This document shows positions 56,386 to 64,000 of a stretch of 64,000 nucleotides of DNA, in pieces. Within the stretch, counting starts at the first letter, position 1. Each line of letters opens with the position of its first letter. Location: positions 1,219,303 through 1,283,302 of the forward strand of contig NZ_NISK01000001.1 in assembly GCF_002205675.1 (NCBI RefSeq). Direction: 5' to 3'. A program made the translations under genes and the position numbers. The notes under the pieces are model-generated. The model worked only from the letters and a program-made list of their open reading frames with translations. It made no database searches and was not told the DNA's origin. The stretch is from Sphingopyxis bauzanensis (GTDB lineage Bacteria > Pseudomonadota > Alphaproteobacteria > Sphingomonadales > Sphingomonadaceae).

Positions 56386-56491
56386 CGTCGCCACGCTGAA
56401 CATGTTTCAGCATCCATGCCCAGACCTCTCGTCGAGCGCCGCGCCGAAGGAAGCGACAGACCATGGATGCTGAAACGAGTTCAGGATGACG
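56386..56491. repeat. Palindromic repeat family B copy
   Basis: CGTCGCCACGCTGAACATGTTTCAGCATCCATG on the left, CCATGGATGCTGAAACGAGTTCAGGATGACG on the right. The same plan as 31036-31138. Confidence 0.88.
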
Positions 56492-56529
56492 AGAATATCA
56501 ACGTCGCACACGGCTCACCGCCCCACCAT

Positions 56530-56602
56530 CGCCACCCCGGACTTGATCCGGGGTCCATGACTTCAGCGCCGCCGTCGATCCCGGATCAAGTCCGGGATGA
56601 CG
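56530..56602. repeat. Palindromic repeat family A copy
   Basis: Left CGCCACCCCGGACTTGATCCGGGGTCCATG, right GATCCCGGATCAAGTCCGGGATGACG. It lies 38 bases after the family B copy, in the same orientation. Confidence 0.9.
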
Positions 56603-56682
56603 ATGAGGTTTGAGCAGATCAGCCTGAAGCAGCAGATTTTGTTACAAACATGAAGTGAAACCGGAGCTTGATCGCTAAAAGC

Positions 56683-58062
56683 TCAACACTCCACCACACT
56701 AACCGCCAGCCCGCCCTTCGACGTTTCCTTATACTTGTCTCGCATATCCCGCCCCGTTTGCAGCATCGTCGCAATCACCGTGTCGAGGCTCACGACATGC
56801 GTGCCGTCGCCGATCATCGCGATGCGGCTCGCGTCGATCGCCTTGATCGATCCCATCGCATTGCGTTCGATGCACGGGATTTGTACCAGCCCGCCGATCG
56901 GGTCGCACGTCAAGCCGAGATTATGCTCCATGCCGATCTCGGCGGCGTTTTCGACCTGCGCGTTTGTGCCGCCCAATGCCGCGGTCAGCCCCGCCGCCGC
57001 CATCGAGCAGGCGACTCCGACTTCGCCCTGGCAGCCGACTTCGGCGCCCGAGATGCTGGCGTTGCGTTTGTAGAGCGCGCCGACCGCGCCCGCAGCGAGC
57101 AGGAAGGTGCGCACCCCCGCATCATCGCCGCGATAGCCGCGGCGGTAGAAGCGGATCACCGCGGGGATGATCCCCGCCGCGCCGTTGGTCGGCGCGGTGA
57201 CGACCTTGCCGCCCGCAGCATTCTCCTCGTTCACTGCCATCGCCCACAGGTTGATCCAGTCCATCATCGCGAGCGGGTCGGTCAGATTTTGTTCGTGGCG
57301 GTTGCGGATGTCGTCGGCAATCTGCGGCGCCCGGCGCTTGACCTTCAGCCCGCCCGGCAGAATGCCGGTGCTGCAGCAGCCCGCCTCGATCGACGCGTCC
57401 ATGGCGCCCGCAATCGCATCGAGCCCGGCGTTTACTTCGTCGAGGCTACGATGCACCAACTCGTTTTCGAGCATCATTTCGGCGAAGCTTTTGCCCGACG
57501 CGGCGCCCATGCTCAGAAGGTCGGCGCCCGAGGTGAAGGCGAAGGGCAGCTCAACCTCATCCTCGGCGCCCCGGCTGTTGCGCCCCGCCTCATCCTCGTC
57601 GACGACGAAGCCGCCGCCGATCGAAAAATACATCCGCTTGGCGAGGATTTCGCCTTCGGCCTCGCGTGCGGTGAAGCTCATCGCGTTGCTGTGGAACGGC
57701 TGGCGCTGGCGCATCTGGAAATGCAGGTCGCGCGCGGGCTGGAAGCGGACGCGCTGACGGCCGAGCAGGTAGAGAAAACCTTCGCTGGTCGCGCGATCCC
57801 AATGCGCCTTAATCGCGGAGAGGCTGGTGCTGGCAGGAATCTCGCCTGCCAGACCCGCAACGATCGCGGTGTCGGCGGCGTGGCCCTTGCCGGTCAGCGC
57901 CAGCGATCCATAAAGATCGGCTTCGACGTGCACGGTCCGATCGAACAGGTTCTGCTCGTCGAGCCAGACGGTGAAACGGCGGGCCGCGACCATCGGACCC
58001 ACGGTGTGTGAGCTCGACGGTCCGACACCGATTTTGAAGAGTTCGAAGAGGCTGATTGTCAT
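56683..58062 (-). CDS. sdaA: L-serine ammonia-lyase (iron-sulfur type)
   Basis: A 459-residue single-chain L-serine dehydratase converting serine to pyruvate and ammonia with a [4Fe-4S] cluster. [24 protein letters not shown] is the N-terminal signature; cluster Cys candidates lie in [31 protein letters not shown] and [19 protein letters not shown]. The catalytic part is intact. No serine-regulated promoter was recognised. Confidence 0.96.
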   Translation of the reverse strand: MTISLFELFKIGVGPSSSHTVGPMVAARRFTVWLDEQNLFDRTVHVEADLYGSLALTGKGHAADTAIVAGLAGEIPASTSLSAIKAHWDRATSEGFLYLLGRQRVRFQPARDLHFQMRQRQPFHSNAMSFTAREAEGEILAKRMYFSIGGGFVVDEDEAGRNSRGAEDEVELPFAFTSGADLLSMGAASGKSFAEMMLENELVHRSLDEVNAGLDAIAGAMDASIEAGCCSTGILPGGLKVKRRAPQIADDIRNRHEQNLTDPLAMMDWINLWAMAVNEENAAGGKVVTAPTNGAAGIIPAVIRFYRRGYRGDDAGVRTFLLAAGAVGALYKRNASISGAEVGCQGEVGVACSMAAAGLTAALGGTNAQVENAAEIGMEHNLGLTCDPIGGLVQIPCIERNAMGSIKAIDASRIAMIGDGTHVVSLDTVIATMLQTGRDMRDKYKETSKGGLAVSVVEC

Positions 58063-58132
58063 GACGGCGCCTATAGAGGCGGCACCGTCATCACGATAGA
58101 TACCAGTTCAAATTTCGTTACGGCATCCGCGA

Positions 58133-58262
58133 AATCCTCCCCGTCGCGTAGCGAAGGGGAGGGGGACCAACGAAGGTGGTGGCGGGGCGACGACGTTGTG
58201 CCATTGCACCTCCGTCAGCGCTTCGCGCTGCCGCCTCCCCATCGCTGCGCGAGAGGGAGGAT
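58133..58262. repeat. Palindromic repeat family D copy
   Basis: AATCCTCCCCGTCGCGTAGCGAAGGGGAGGGGGA on the left, CCGCCTCCCCATCGCTGCGCGAGAGGGAGGAT on the right. Same plan as 11625-11760. It spans most of the 207-base gap between sdaA and sodB. Confidence 0.85.
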
Positions 58263-58269
58263 CATTCGG

Positions 58270-58884
58270 TTACGCCGGATAGGTCCAGGTCGTGTCGCGG
58301 GCGAAATTCTCTGCCGCGAAGTCCCAGTTCAACAGCTCATCGACCACCGCATCGACATAGGCCGGACGCAAATTCTTGCGGTCGATATAGTAAGCATGTT
58401 CCCACACGTCGATCACCACCAACGGCTTGATGCCAAGGGTCAGCTCGGTGCCGGCGTCGTGGGTGTCGGTGACCGACAGCGTGCCGTCGCGTGACACCAG
58501 CCAGGCCCAGCCCGATGCGAAATGATTGACCGCGGTTTCCTTGAGCTTCTTTTTCAGATCGTCGAGCGACCCGAAATCGCGAGTGATCGCGGCGAGCAGG
58601 TCGCCTTCGGGCGCGGTCTTTGCCGGGCTCAGGCTGTTCCAGTAAAAAGCGTGGTTCCACGACTGGGCGGCGTTGTTGAACAAGCCCTTGTTGCCCGCGC
58701 CCTCGGCATGGTGGACGATTTCTTCGAGCGGCTTGTCGGCGAGTTCGGTACCTTCAATTGCGGCATTGACCTTGTCGACATAGGCCTTGTGATGCTTGCC
58801 ATGATGCGTCGCGAGCGTGTCGGCCGAAATATGCGGATCGAGCGCATCCTGCTTGTAGGGCAGCGGGGGAAGAGCGATCGTCAT
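58270..58884 (-). CDS. sodB: Iron superoxide dismutase
   Basis: A 204-residue Fe/Mn SOD. Metal ligands are His27 (ATHHGKHH), His78 (AQSWNHAFYW), and the Asp and His of VIDVWEHAYYID. The AAQSWNH/FYWNSL context and Gln placement fit the iron form. Cytosolic (no signal peptide). It follows a repeat and is followed by the ligase operon 267 bases upstream. Confidence 0.97.
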   Translation of the reverse strand: MTIALPPLPYKQDALDPHISADTLATHHGKHHKAYVDKVNAAIEGTELADKPLEEIVHHAEGAGNKGLFNNAAQSWNHAFYWNSLSPAKTAPEGDLLAAITRDFGSLDDLKKKLKETAVNHFASGWAWLVSRDGTLSVTDTHDAGTELTLGIKPLVVIDVWEHAYYIDRKNLRPAYVDAVVDELLNWDFAAENFARDTTWTYPA

Positions 58885-58980
58885 GGCAGTCTCCGTTGTT
58901 TTTTCAGAGGGGATGAGGGGTTAAACTCGGTATCGGGGCGCGGGGTTGCAAGGTTTGGGCGGGGAATTTTTCCTTTCGCC

Positions 58981-59147
58981 CGCTCCCCTTCAGGGGAGGG
59001 GGCAATGAGACCTTGGTCCGGCTCTTGCCGGACCTTTAGTCAAACGAGGTGGCGGCCAACGGTATTGCGCAATGCCGATGGCCCCCACCCGCTGCAACTT
59101 GGCAGCGAGCTGCCAAGTTTCGCTGCCCTCCCATGAAGGGGGGGGAT
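58981..59147. repeat. Palindromic repeat family E (CTCCCCTTCAGGGGAGGGGG)
   Basis: Left CGCTCCCCTTCAGGGGAGGG is itself a hairpin, right GCCCTCCCATGAAGGGGGGG its partner, with GGTCCGGCTCTTGCCGGACC and AACTTGGCAGCGAGCTGCCAAGTT as internal hairpins. It lies between the sodB start and the ligase stop. A short copy of the same outer hairpin occurs inside the ligase gene. Confidence 0.82.
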
Positions 59148-59151
59148 GGAG

Positions 59152-60804
59152 CTACGTCACCATCGCTTGCAAAGTCGCAATCCGGTCAGCCTCCTCCGCC
59201 GGTTTATCGCGGCGGATGCGCGCGATGCGCGGGAAGCGCATCGCCAACCCCGACTTGTGGCGCTTCGATGCATGAATCGAATCGAAGGCGACTTCGAGCA
59301 CCAGCGACTTTTCGACCTCGCGGACCGGGCCGAAGCGACCCACCGTGTAGTCGCGGACGAACTTGTCGAGCCATTTCAACTCCTCGTCGGTGAACCCCGA
59401 ATAGGCTTTGCCCACCGGCAGCAGCTCGCCATCGTCGCTCCAGCAGCCGAAGGTATAGTCCGAATAGAAGCTTGCGCGGCGACCGTTGCCGCGCTGCGCG
59501 TACATCATCACGCAATCGGCGGTGAGCGGGTCGCGCTTCCATTTATACCATAGTCCGGCGCGCCGCCCCGCGATATACGGCGCATCGCGGCGCTTGAGCA
59601 TCACCCCCTCGATCGCCGCATCGCGCGCGCCCGCACGGCGTTCGCCGAGGTCGTCGAAATCGGCCGCCTCGATCACCTGCGACAGGTCGAAATGGCTGTC
59701 GGCAAGCCGCGGGACGAAGGCTTCCAATTGCCGCCGCCGCTCGGTCCACGGCAAGGGGCGCAGGTCGTTGCCGTCGACCGCGAGCAGATCATAGACGCGG
59801 ACGAATGCCGGATAGTCGGCGAGCATCTTCTTCGACACTGTCTTGCGTCCAAGCCGTTGCTGCAGCGCGTTAAAACTCGCAGCCTCGCCGCCCTGCGCAT
59901 CCCCGCGGACCAGCAGTTCGCCGTCGATCACCGCATCCTGATCGAAGGCTGCGACCAGCTCGGGAAAGGCCGCGCTGATCTCTTCGCCGCCGCGGCTGTA
60001 GATACGCGTCTGGCCGCCACCATGGACGATCTGGACGCGGATGCCGTCCCATTTCCATTCGGCGGCGTAGTCGGCGAGATCGACGGTCGCGTCCTCGAGT
60101 GGATGCGCGAGCATGAAGGGGCGGAAGAAGGCGACATCGGCGAGGTCGGGGCGTTCGGCCTGCCCCTCGCCCCATGCGAACAGCAGCGTATAGGGCGGCG
60201 GAATCGCGTGCCACAGCTCCTCGACGTCGTCGACGGGCACGTCGAATGCCTGCGCAAACGCCTGCTTCGCCAGCCGCGCCGACACCCCGACGCGCATCCC
60301 ACCGAGCGCGAGCTTGAGGAGTGCGTAGCGCCCGTCTGCGTCGAGGCGATCGAGGAGGGACGCCAGGATCGCGGGGGCGGTGGCGCGGGTGGCGGATGAG
60401 AGGGCTTCGACGGCCTGCGAAACCGTCAATCCCCCCTCCCCTTCAGGGGAGGGGCTGGGGGTAGGGTCGTCGGCGTCGCGCTGCCCTGCGACCCCCACCC
60501 CAACCCCTCCCCTGAAGGGGAGGGGCGTATTCGGTTCCGGCCACAGCAGCGCCGCAGTCTCCGCCGTATCACCGACAAAATGCCGGGACAGGCGGAACAA
60601 TTCCTCATCGACCCGCGTCGCCAGCAATGTCCGCACCATCGCCGATTTCACCGCTGGGAAATCGAAGCTCTCGGTCAGCGCTGCAATCACCCAACCGCGA
60701 TCGGGATCAGGGGTGTGCTTCAGATAATCGGCGATCAGCGCCAGTTTGCTGTTGCGCGAGCGAGTGTAGATCAGCCGATCGATCAGGGCGGCGAAGGCTT
60801 TCAC
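59152..60804 (-). CDS. ATP-dependent DNA ligase with in-frame repeat insert
   Basis: A 550-residue ATP-dependent DNA ligase of the type encoded with the MBL exonuclease. AEWKWDGIRVQIVH holds the adenylated Lys251 (KxDG), followed by YSRGGEEIS, DGELLVRG, EGVMLKRRDAPY and WYKWKRDPL. The N-terminal domain is interrupted at residues about 93-125 by a peptide (PLPFRGGVGVGV ... PTPSPSPEGEGG) encoded by a palindromic repeat; the flanking ligase sequence resumes normally. Start is GTG at 60804 overlapping the exonuclease stop (GTGA), with GAGGAGG just upstream. Confidence 0.93.
   Translation of the reverse strand: MKAFAALIDRLIYTRSRNSKLALIADYLKHTPDPDRGWVIAALTESFDFPAVKSAMVRTLLATRVDEELFRLSRHFVGDTAETAALLWPEPNTPLPFRGGVGVGVAGQRDADDPTPSPSPEGEGGLTVSQAVEALSSATRATAPAILASLLDRLDADGRYALLKLALGGMRVGVSARLAKQAFAQAFDVPVDDVEELWHAIPPPYTLLFAWGEGQAERPDLADVAFFRPFMLAHPLEDATVDLADYAAEWKWDGIRVQIVHGGGQTRIYSRGGEEISAAFPELVAAFDQDAVIDGELLVRGDAQGGEAASFNALQQRLGRKTVSKKMLADYPAFVRVYDLLAVDGNDLRPLPWTERRRQLEAFVPRLADSHFDLSQVIEAADFDDLGERRAGARDAAIEGVMLKRRDAPYIAGRRAGLWYKWKRDPLTADCVMMYAQRGNGRRASFYSDYTFGCWSDDGELLPVGKAYSGFTDEELKWLDKFVRDYTVGRFGPVREVEKSLVLEVAFDSIHASKRHKSGLAMRFPRIARIRRDKPAEEADRIATLQAMVT
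60430..60528. repeat. Palindromic repeat family E inside the ligase gene
   Basis: CCCCTCCCCTTCAGGGGAGG at one end and CCCCTCCCCTGAAGGGGAGG at the other, with GGGCTGGGGGTAGGG pairing roughly with CCCCACCCCAACCCC. About 99 bases, a multiple of three, without stop codons in the ligase frame, so the gene stays open. The outer hairpin matches 58981-59147. Confidence 0.88.
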
Positions 60805-61814
60805 GCCTCCTCTTCCAGATCGCGGCCGACCAGATGCAGTGCGCGCGCGTTGCGTTGGTGCAATTCGCACCAGCGCAGCAAGCCGTCCTCGCTGCCATGG
60901 GTGATCCATGTCTCTCTGGGGTTCACCGCCGAGATCGTCGATGTCAGCTCGTCCCAGTCGGCATGGTCCGAAATCACCAGCGGCAGTTCGACCATCCGCT
61001 GCCGCGCGCGCTGGCGCACGCGCATCCACCCCGAAGCCATCGCCGTGACCGGATCGGGCAATCGCCGCGACCAGCGGTCATTCAGCGCCGAGGGCGGTGC
61101 GACTATGATCTGCCCCGTCATGTCGGCTTTGTCGGTTTCGCCGACCAGCCGCAGTTCACCCAGATCGACGCCGTGCGCGGCATAGAGCGCGCACATTTTT
61201 TCCATCGCGCCGTGGATATAGATCGGTGCGTCCCATCCGGCGGCGCGGATCTCTGCCATCACCCGCTGCGCCTTGCCCAGCGCGTAGGCGCCGACCAGCA
61301 CACAGCGATCGGGCTCGGCGCGCACCGCGCCGATCAGCTTGGCGATCTCTTGGCTTGTCGGCGGATGGCGAAACACCGGCAGGCCGAACGTCGCCTCGGT
61401 GATGAAGATATCGCAAGCCACGACCTCGAACGGCGCGCAGGTTGGGTCGGGGCGCCGCTTGTAGTCGCCGGTGATGACGATCCGTTCCCCCGCATATTCC
61501 ATCAAAATCTGCGCGCTGCCCAGCACATGTCCGGCGGGATGAAAGCTGAAGCGCACTCCGCCGCGCTCGAAGCCATCGCCATAACCACACGCCTGATTAC
61601 GGCTGGCCTCGACATCGACGCCGTAGCGCAGTGCCATGATCGCCAGCGTTTCGGGGGTCGCGAACACCGCGCCATGGCCGCTGCGCGCATGGTCGGCATG
61701 GCCGTGGGTGACCGCGGCGCGTTCGACGGGGCGCGACGGATCGATCCACAGGTCGGCGGGCTTCACATAAAGCCCGTGAGGATGCGGTTCGAGCCAGGGC
61801 TTGCCCTTTGCCAT
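60801..61814 (-). CDS. Ligase-associated metallo-beta-lactamase-fold DNA exonuclease
   Basis: A 337-residue MBL/beta-CASP-like nuclease. THGHADHA (residues 36-43) holds the HxHxDH metal motif, followed by HPAGHVLGSAQI, ITGDYKRRPDP, and a C-terminal SDHADWDEL. This matches the nuclease that is encoded beside the ATP-dependent ligase in many proteobacteria. Its start shares an A with the UdgX stop (TGATG), and its stop overlaps the ligase start. Confidence 0.94.
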   Translation of the reverse strand: MAKGKPWLEPHPHGLYVKPADLWIDPSRPVERAAVTHGHADHARSGHGAVFATPETLAIMALRYGVDVEASRNQACGYGDGFERGGVRFSFHPAGHVLGSAQILMEYAGERIVITGDYKRRPDPTCAPFEVVACDIFITEATFGLPVFRHPPTSQEIAKLIGAVRAEPDRCVLVGAYALGKAQRVMAEIRAAGWDAPIYIHGAMEKMCALYAAHGVDLGELRLVGETDKADMTGQIIVAPPSALNDRWSRRLPDPVTAMASGWMRVRQRARQRMVELPLVISDHADWDELTSTISAVNPRETWITHGSEDGLLRWCELHQRNARALHLVGRDLEEEA

Positions 61815-63241
61815 CAGGCGGCGAGCTCTCGCACATGCGCCAGATCGGCGACGAACGCCGCGCGCTCTTCAGCGGCGCGTGCCCGGTCGGGCAGCCGCAG
61901 CAGAAAAGAGGGATGGATCGTCGCGACCAGCCTGGTGCCTCCGGCAAGTTCATGCACCGCGCCGCGCATCGACGTGACGCTCATGCTCTTGCCCGTCACG
62001 CCGCGCAGCGCGCTGGCGCCCAGCGTGACGATCAGTTCGGGCTGGACCAGCGCGCGCTCCTTGTCGAGCCACCAGCGGCAGATGTCGATTTCACCGGTCG
62101 TCGGATTCTGATGCAACCGCCGCTTGCCGCGCGGCTCGAACTTGAAATGCTTGACCGCGTTGGTGAGGAACAGCCGCTGCCGATCGAGCTCCGCTTCCTC
62201 CAGCGCCTCGTTCAACACCTGCCCCGCGGGGCCGACGAACGGCCGGCCTTCCAGATCCTCGCGGTCACCCGGCTGCTCACCGACCAGCATGACACGCGCC
62301 GCCGCCGGACCTTCGCCAACCACCCCCTGCGTCGCGTTGCAATGCAGTGGGCAGCGCGTGCAGCCACCAACGGCGCGGGCGAGGTCGTCCAGCGTGTCGA
62401 TGTCGTCAGTCAGGGCCAAGGCTTCGGGCATGCTGGTTCGCCATTTGTCGGTTTGCGGGTTCGCAAGCGAAACGGCGGTCGCGCGCATCCGTTCCACCCG
62501 CGCCGCGGCGCCCGCGAGCATCGGCGCGATATCCTGCGCCTCGGGCAAGTTCTTCCAGTATTTCTTCGGCATTTCGGCACGCATCGCAGCGATCTTGACC
62601 CGCGCGGGGTTGAAGATCGCGCCATAATAGGTGCGCCACTGATCCTCGACGACGTCGCTATCGGGTACCTCGTCCTTTGTCCCGCCCGCTCCATAGGTCA
62701 GCGTTTCGTCATGCCAGATCGCCCGCGCATTGGGGGTCACGATCGCCCAGTCCATGCCGTAAAAACGTCGCCGAAAGAAAGGCGCGGTCAGCCGCAGGAT
62801 GCGATGGTCGGGTTCGAACCACGCGGCAAACCGCTCGCGCCCAGCATCCTCCCCTAACCGCCGAAAGCGCACAAAGGCGTGCATCTTATGAATGTCGCGG
62901 CGGATCGCTTTATCGGTCTTGCTGAGCCAGTCGATATCGGGATCGGATCGCCGCGCCAGCAGCTGCCGGTCGCGCAGCGCGCGCCAGACGATGCGATAGA
63001 GCCGTGCGGGCACGTTGGCATCGCTATGACAGATCACCCGGTCGGCCATGGCGAGCAGTTCGCGCGGCAGCGACACCGCAGCGCCCGATGCAGACGGTGC
63101 ATCGTCGCCGAACAGCGACGCGCCTTCTTCAGCGCCACGCCAGCTCACATCCTCGGGCGCTACACCGCCCGCGAGCAGCCCCCGCGCCGCATCGCGCCAT
63201 TCGGCGAAATCGCCGGGCCGGGCGAGCACGACCTCCCTCAT
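61814..63241 (-). CDS. UdgX-type uracil-DNA glycosylase fused to an N-terminal DUF4130 domain
   Basis: A 475-residue two-domain protein. Residues 1-270 resemble DUF4130 (TDKAIRRDIHKMHAFVRFRR ... FYGMDWAIVTPNARAIWHDE). Residues 280-475 are UdgX: Cys294/Cys297 and DICRWWL for the [4Fe-4S] cluster, VGEQPGDREDLEGRPFVGPAG, NAVKHFKFEPRGKRRLHQNP with the KRRLH loop whose His377 matches the residue that forms a covalent link to uracil-excised DNA, and IHPSFLLR. Overlaps the radical SAM gene by 4 bases. Confidence 0.94.
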   Translation of the reverse strand: MREVVLARPGDFAEWRDAARGLLAGGVAPEDVSWRGAEEGASLFGDDAPSASGAAVSLPRELLAMADRVICHSDANVPARLYRIVWRALRDRQLLARRSDPDIDWLSKTDKAIRRDIHKMHAFVRFRRLGEDAGRERFAAWFEPDHRILRLTAPFFRRRFYGMDWAIVTPNARAIWHDETLTYGAGGTKDEVPDSDVVEDQWRTYYGAIFNPARVKIAAMRAEMPKKYWKNLPEAQDIAPMLAGAAARVERMRATAVSLANPQTDKWRTSMPEALALTDDIDTLDDLARAVGGCTRCPLHCNATQGVVGEGPAAARVMLVGEQPGDREDLEGRPFVGPAGQVLNEALEEAELDRQRLFLTNAVKHFKFEPRGKRRLHQNPTTGEIDICRWWLDKERALVQPELIVTLGASALRGVTGKSMSVTSMRGAVHELAGGTRLVATIHPSFLLRLPDRARAAEERAAFVADLAHVRELAA

Positions 63242-64000
63242 AGCGCCAGCGACAATTGCTCCGCGGGCGGGGCGAAGCGTGCGCGCAGGCTGGCACTGTC
63301 GGTCAGCGGCCCCGGCCGCCAGTCGGGCGTGTGGATGAACGGCAGCAGTTTCTTCACCGACGCAGTCAGCTTTGCCAGGTCGCCGATCCGCAGCTTGCCG
63401 GTCCGCCGCACCGCCACAATCCGGTCGACCGCGCGTGTTCCCAGCCCCGGCACCCGCAGCAGCAGTTCGCGCGGGGCGCGGTTGATGTCGACAGGGAAAA
63501 TGTCGCGCCGCATCAGCGCCCAGGCAAGCTTGGGATCGATGCTCAAATCGAGCATCCCGCCGCTCGCTCCCTCCATGATTTCGGCGCGCTGAAAGCCGTA
63601 GAAGCGCAGCAGCCAGTCGGCTTGGTAAAGGCGGTGTTCGCGCATCAGTGGCGGTCGTACCGGCGGCAAATCGCTGCTCGCGTCGGGGATCGGACTGTAC
63701 GCCGAATAATAGACGCGGCGAAGGTGGTAGCCCGAATAAAGATTGGTTGCGGTTGCGAGGATATCATCGTCACGCGAAGCGTCGGCGCCGATGATCATCT
63801 GCGTCGATTGCCCCGCGGGCGCAAAGCGAGGCGGTTTCGCTTTTTTGAGCAAGCGCCCTTTGGCAGCCTCGATCGCATCGTCGGCGCCAACGCGTACCGA
63901 TGCCATCGTTTTGCGAATTGTTTCGGGTTTTTTCTCGGGTGCGAAGCTCTGCAATCCAGCCTCGGTCGGCAGTTCGACATTGGTCGACAGCCGGTCGGCG
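63238..64000 (-). CDS. Putative DNA modification/repair radical SAM protein (5' end outside window)
   Basis: C-terminal 253 residues of a protein of the family usually found upstream of UdgX. The frame continues to the last base, reading DRLSTNVELPTEAGLQSFAPEKKPE, then MIIGADASRDDDILATATNLYSGYHLRRVYYSAYSPI, and a helix-hairpin-helix region FPVDINRAPRELLLRVPGLGTRAVDRIVAVRRTGKLR. The radical SAM CxxxCxxC motif is in the missing N-terminal part, so the class comes from the C-terminal match. Gene order matches known UdgX operons. Confidence 0.87.
   Translation of the reverse strand, partial: ADRLSTNVELPTEAGLQSFAPEKKPETIRKTMASVRVGADDAIEAAKGRLLKKAKPPRFAPAGQSTQMIIGADASRDDDILATATNLYSGYHLRRVYYSAYSPIPDASSDLPPVRPPLMREHRLYQADWLLRFYGFQRAEIMEGASGGMLDLSIDPKLAWALMRRDIFPVDINRAPRELLLRVPGLGTRAVDRIVAVRRTGKLRIGDLAKLTASVKKLLPFIHTPDWRPGPLTDSASLRARFAPPAEQLSLAL

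Larger units (their letters stand above)
56305..56682. other. Gene-free stretch carrying two palindromic repeats
   Basis: 378 bases upstream of adhC and downstream of sdaA. They hold one family B element (56386-56491) and one family A element (56530-56602), and I see no coding sequence or other strong signal. The adhC promoter must lie in its first 80 bases or within the repeats. Confidence 0.6.

Noticed and set aside
58885-59151. Small RNA or riboswitch upstream of sodB
   Set aside because: The hairpins belong to the family E repeat, and no conserved aptamer-like pattern was recognised.

Overview
The window is a chromosomal segment of a GC-rich alphaproteobacterium. The gene complement points to the Sphingomonadales, and a Sphingopyxis-like sphingomonad is my best guess, made from memory of such genomes without a database search. 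Pointers are the COQ4-type ubiquinone protein, class II DAHP synthase, a YfgM-like protein/BamB/Der run, a SigF-NrsF regulated bufferin locus, an Anbu operon, and dispersed short palindromic elements ending in CGTCA/TGACG. I see no rRNA, tRNA, CRISPR array, prophage or insertion sequence. The segment reads as core chromosome with a few small specialised clusters.

Layout. 1-5.4 kb: 3' part of purL, a DUF72 protein, COQ4 divergent from a DUF418 membrane protein, and an orphan Hpt domain. 5.5-9.2 kb: a minus-strand YfgM-like/bamB/der/tusA-like operon. 9.3-11.4 kb: panB, then two paralogous small membrane proteins with a small XRE regulator. 11.8-18.2 kb: GDPD lipoprotein, ArsC-like protein, a Popeye-like cyclic-nucleotide-binding membrane protein, class II DAHP synthase, M28 peptidase and a CitE-like lyase. 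18.3-24.8 kb: SPFH/NfeD pair, a Kef-type antiporter in an overlapping cvpA/NifU-like/kef operon beside radA, and a transaldolase-like aldolase. 25-31 kb: acyl-CoA metabolism (enoyl-CoA hydratase, Cys-less thiolase-like protein, ALDH7-type dehydrogenase, acetyl-CoA synthetase). 31.2-36.3 kb: the Anbu cluster (permuted ATP-grasp, alpha-E, transglutaminase, Anbu proteasome-like protease, then a serine hydrolase). 36.5-42.1 kb: TauE/SafE, secA, two small secreted proteins and an SDR. 42.1-47.3 kb: two DUF2807 proteins and a SigF/NrsF/DoxX/BufC/BufB/BufA locus with a recognisable ECF promoter. 47.4-52.3 kb: Gre-type factor, a 59-residue Myb-like protein, a flavoprotein, a DEAD-box helicase and a quinone reductase. 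52.4-56.3 kb: formaldehyde/formate genes (fghA, adhC, purU) with a VOC protein and a prolyl-tRNA editing protein. 56.7-58.9 kb: sdaA and sodB. 59.1-64 kb: a tightly overlapping DNA-repair operon (radical SAM protein, UdgX, MBL exonuclease, ATP-dependent ligase).

The most notable points are: (1) the bufferin-type RiPP locus, where a GTAACC-N16-CGAA promoter lies upstream of the precursor and the sigma/anti-sigma pair is encoded at the far end of the same run; (2) the Anbu/ATP-grasp peptide-ligation cluster; (3) a palindromic repeat inserted in frame inside the DNA ligase gene; (4) several families of intergenic palindromes sharing the same ends; (5) a 26-bp operator-like palindrome over the COQ4 promoter; (6) the Popeye-like membrane sensor.
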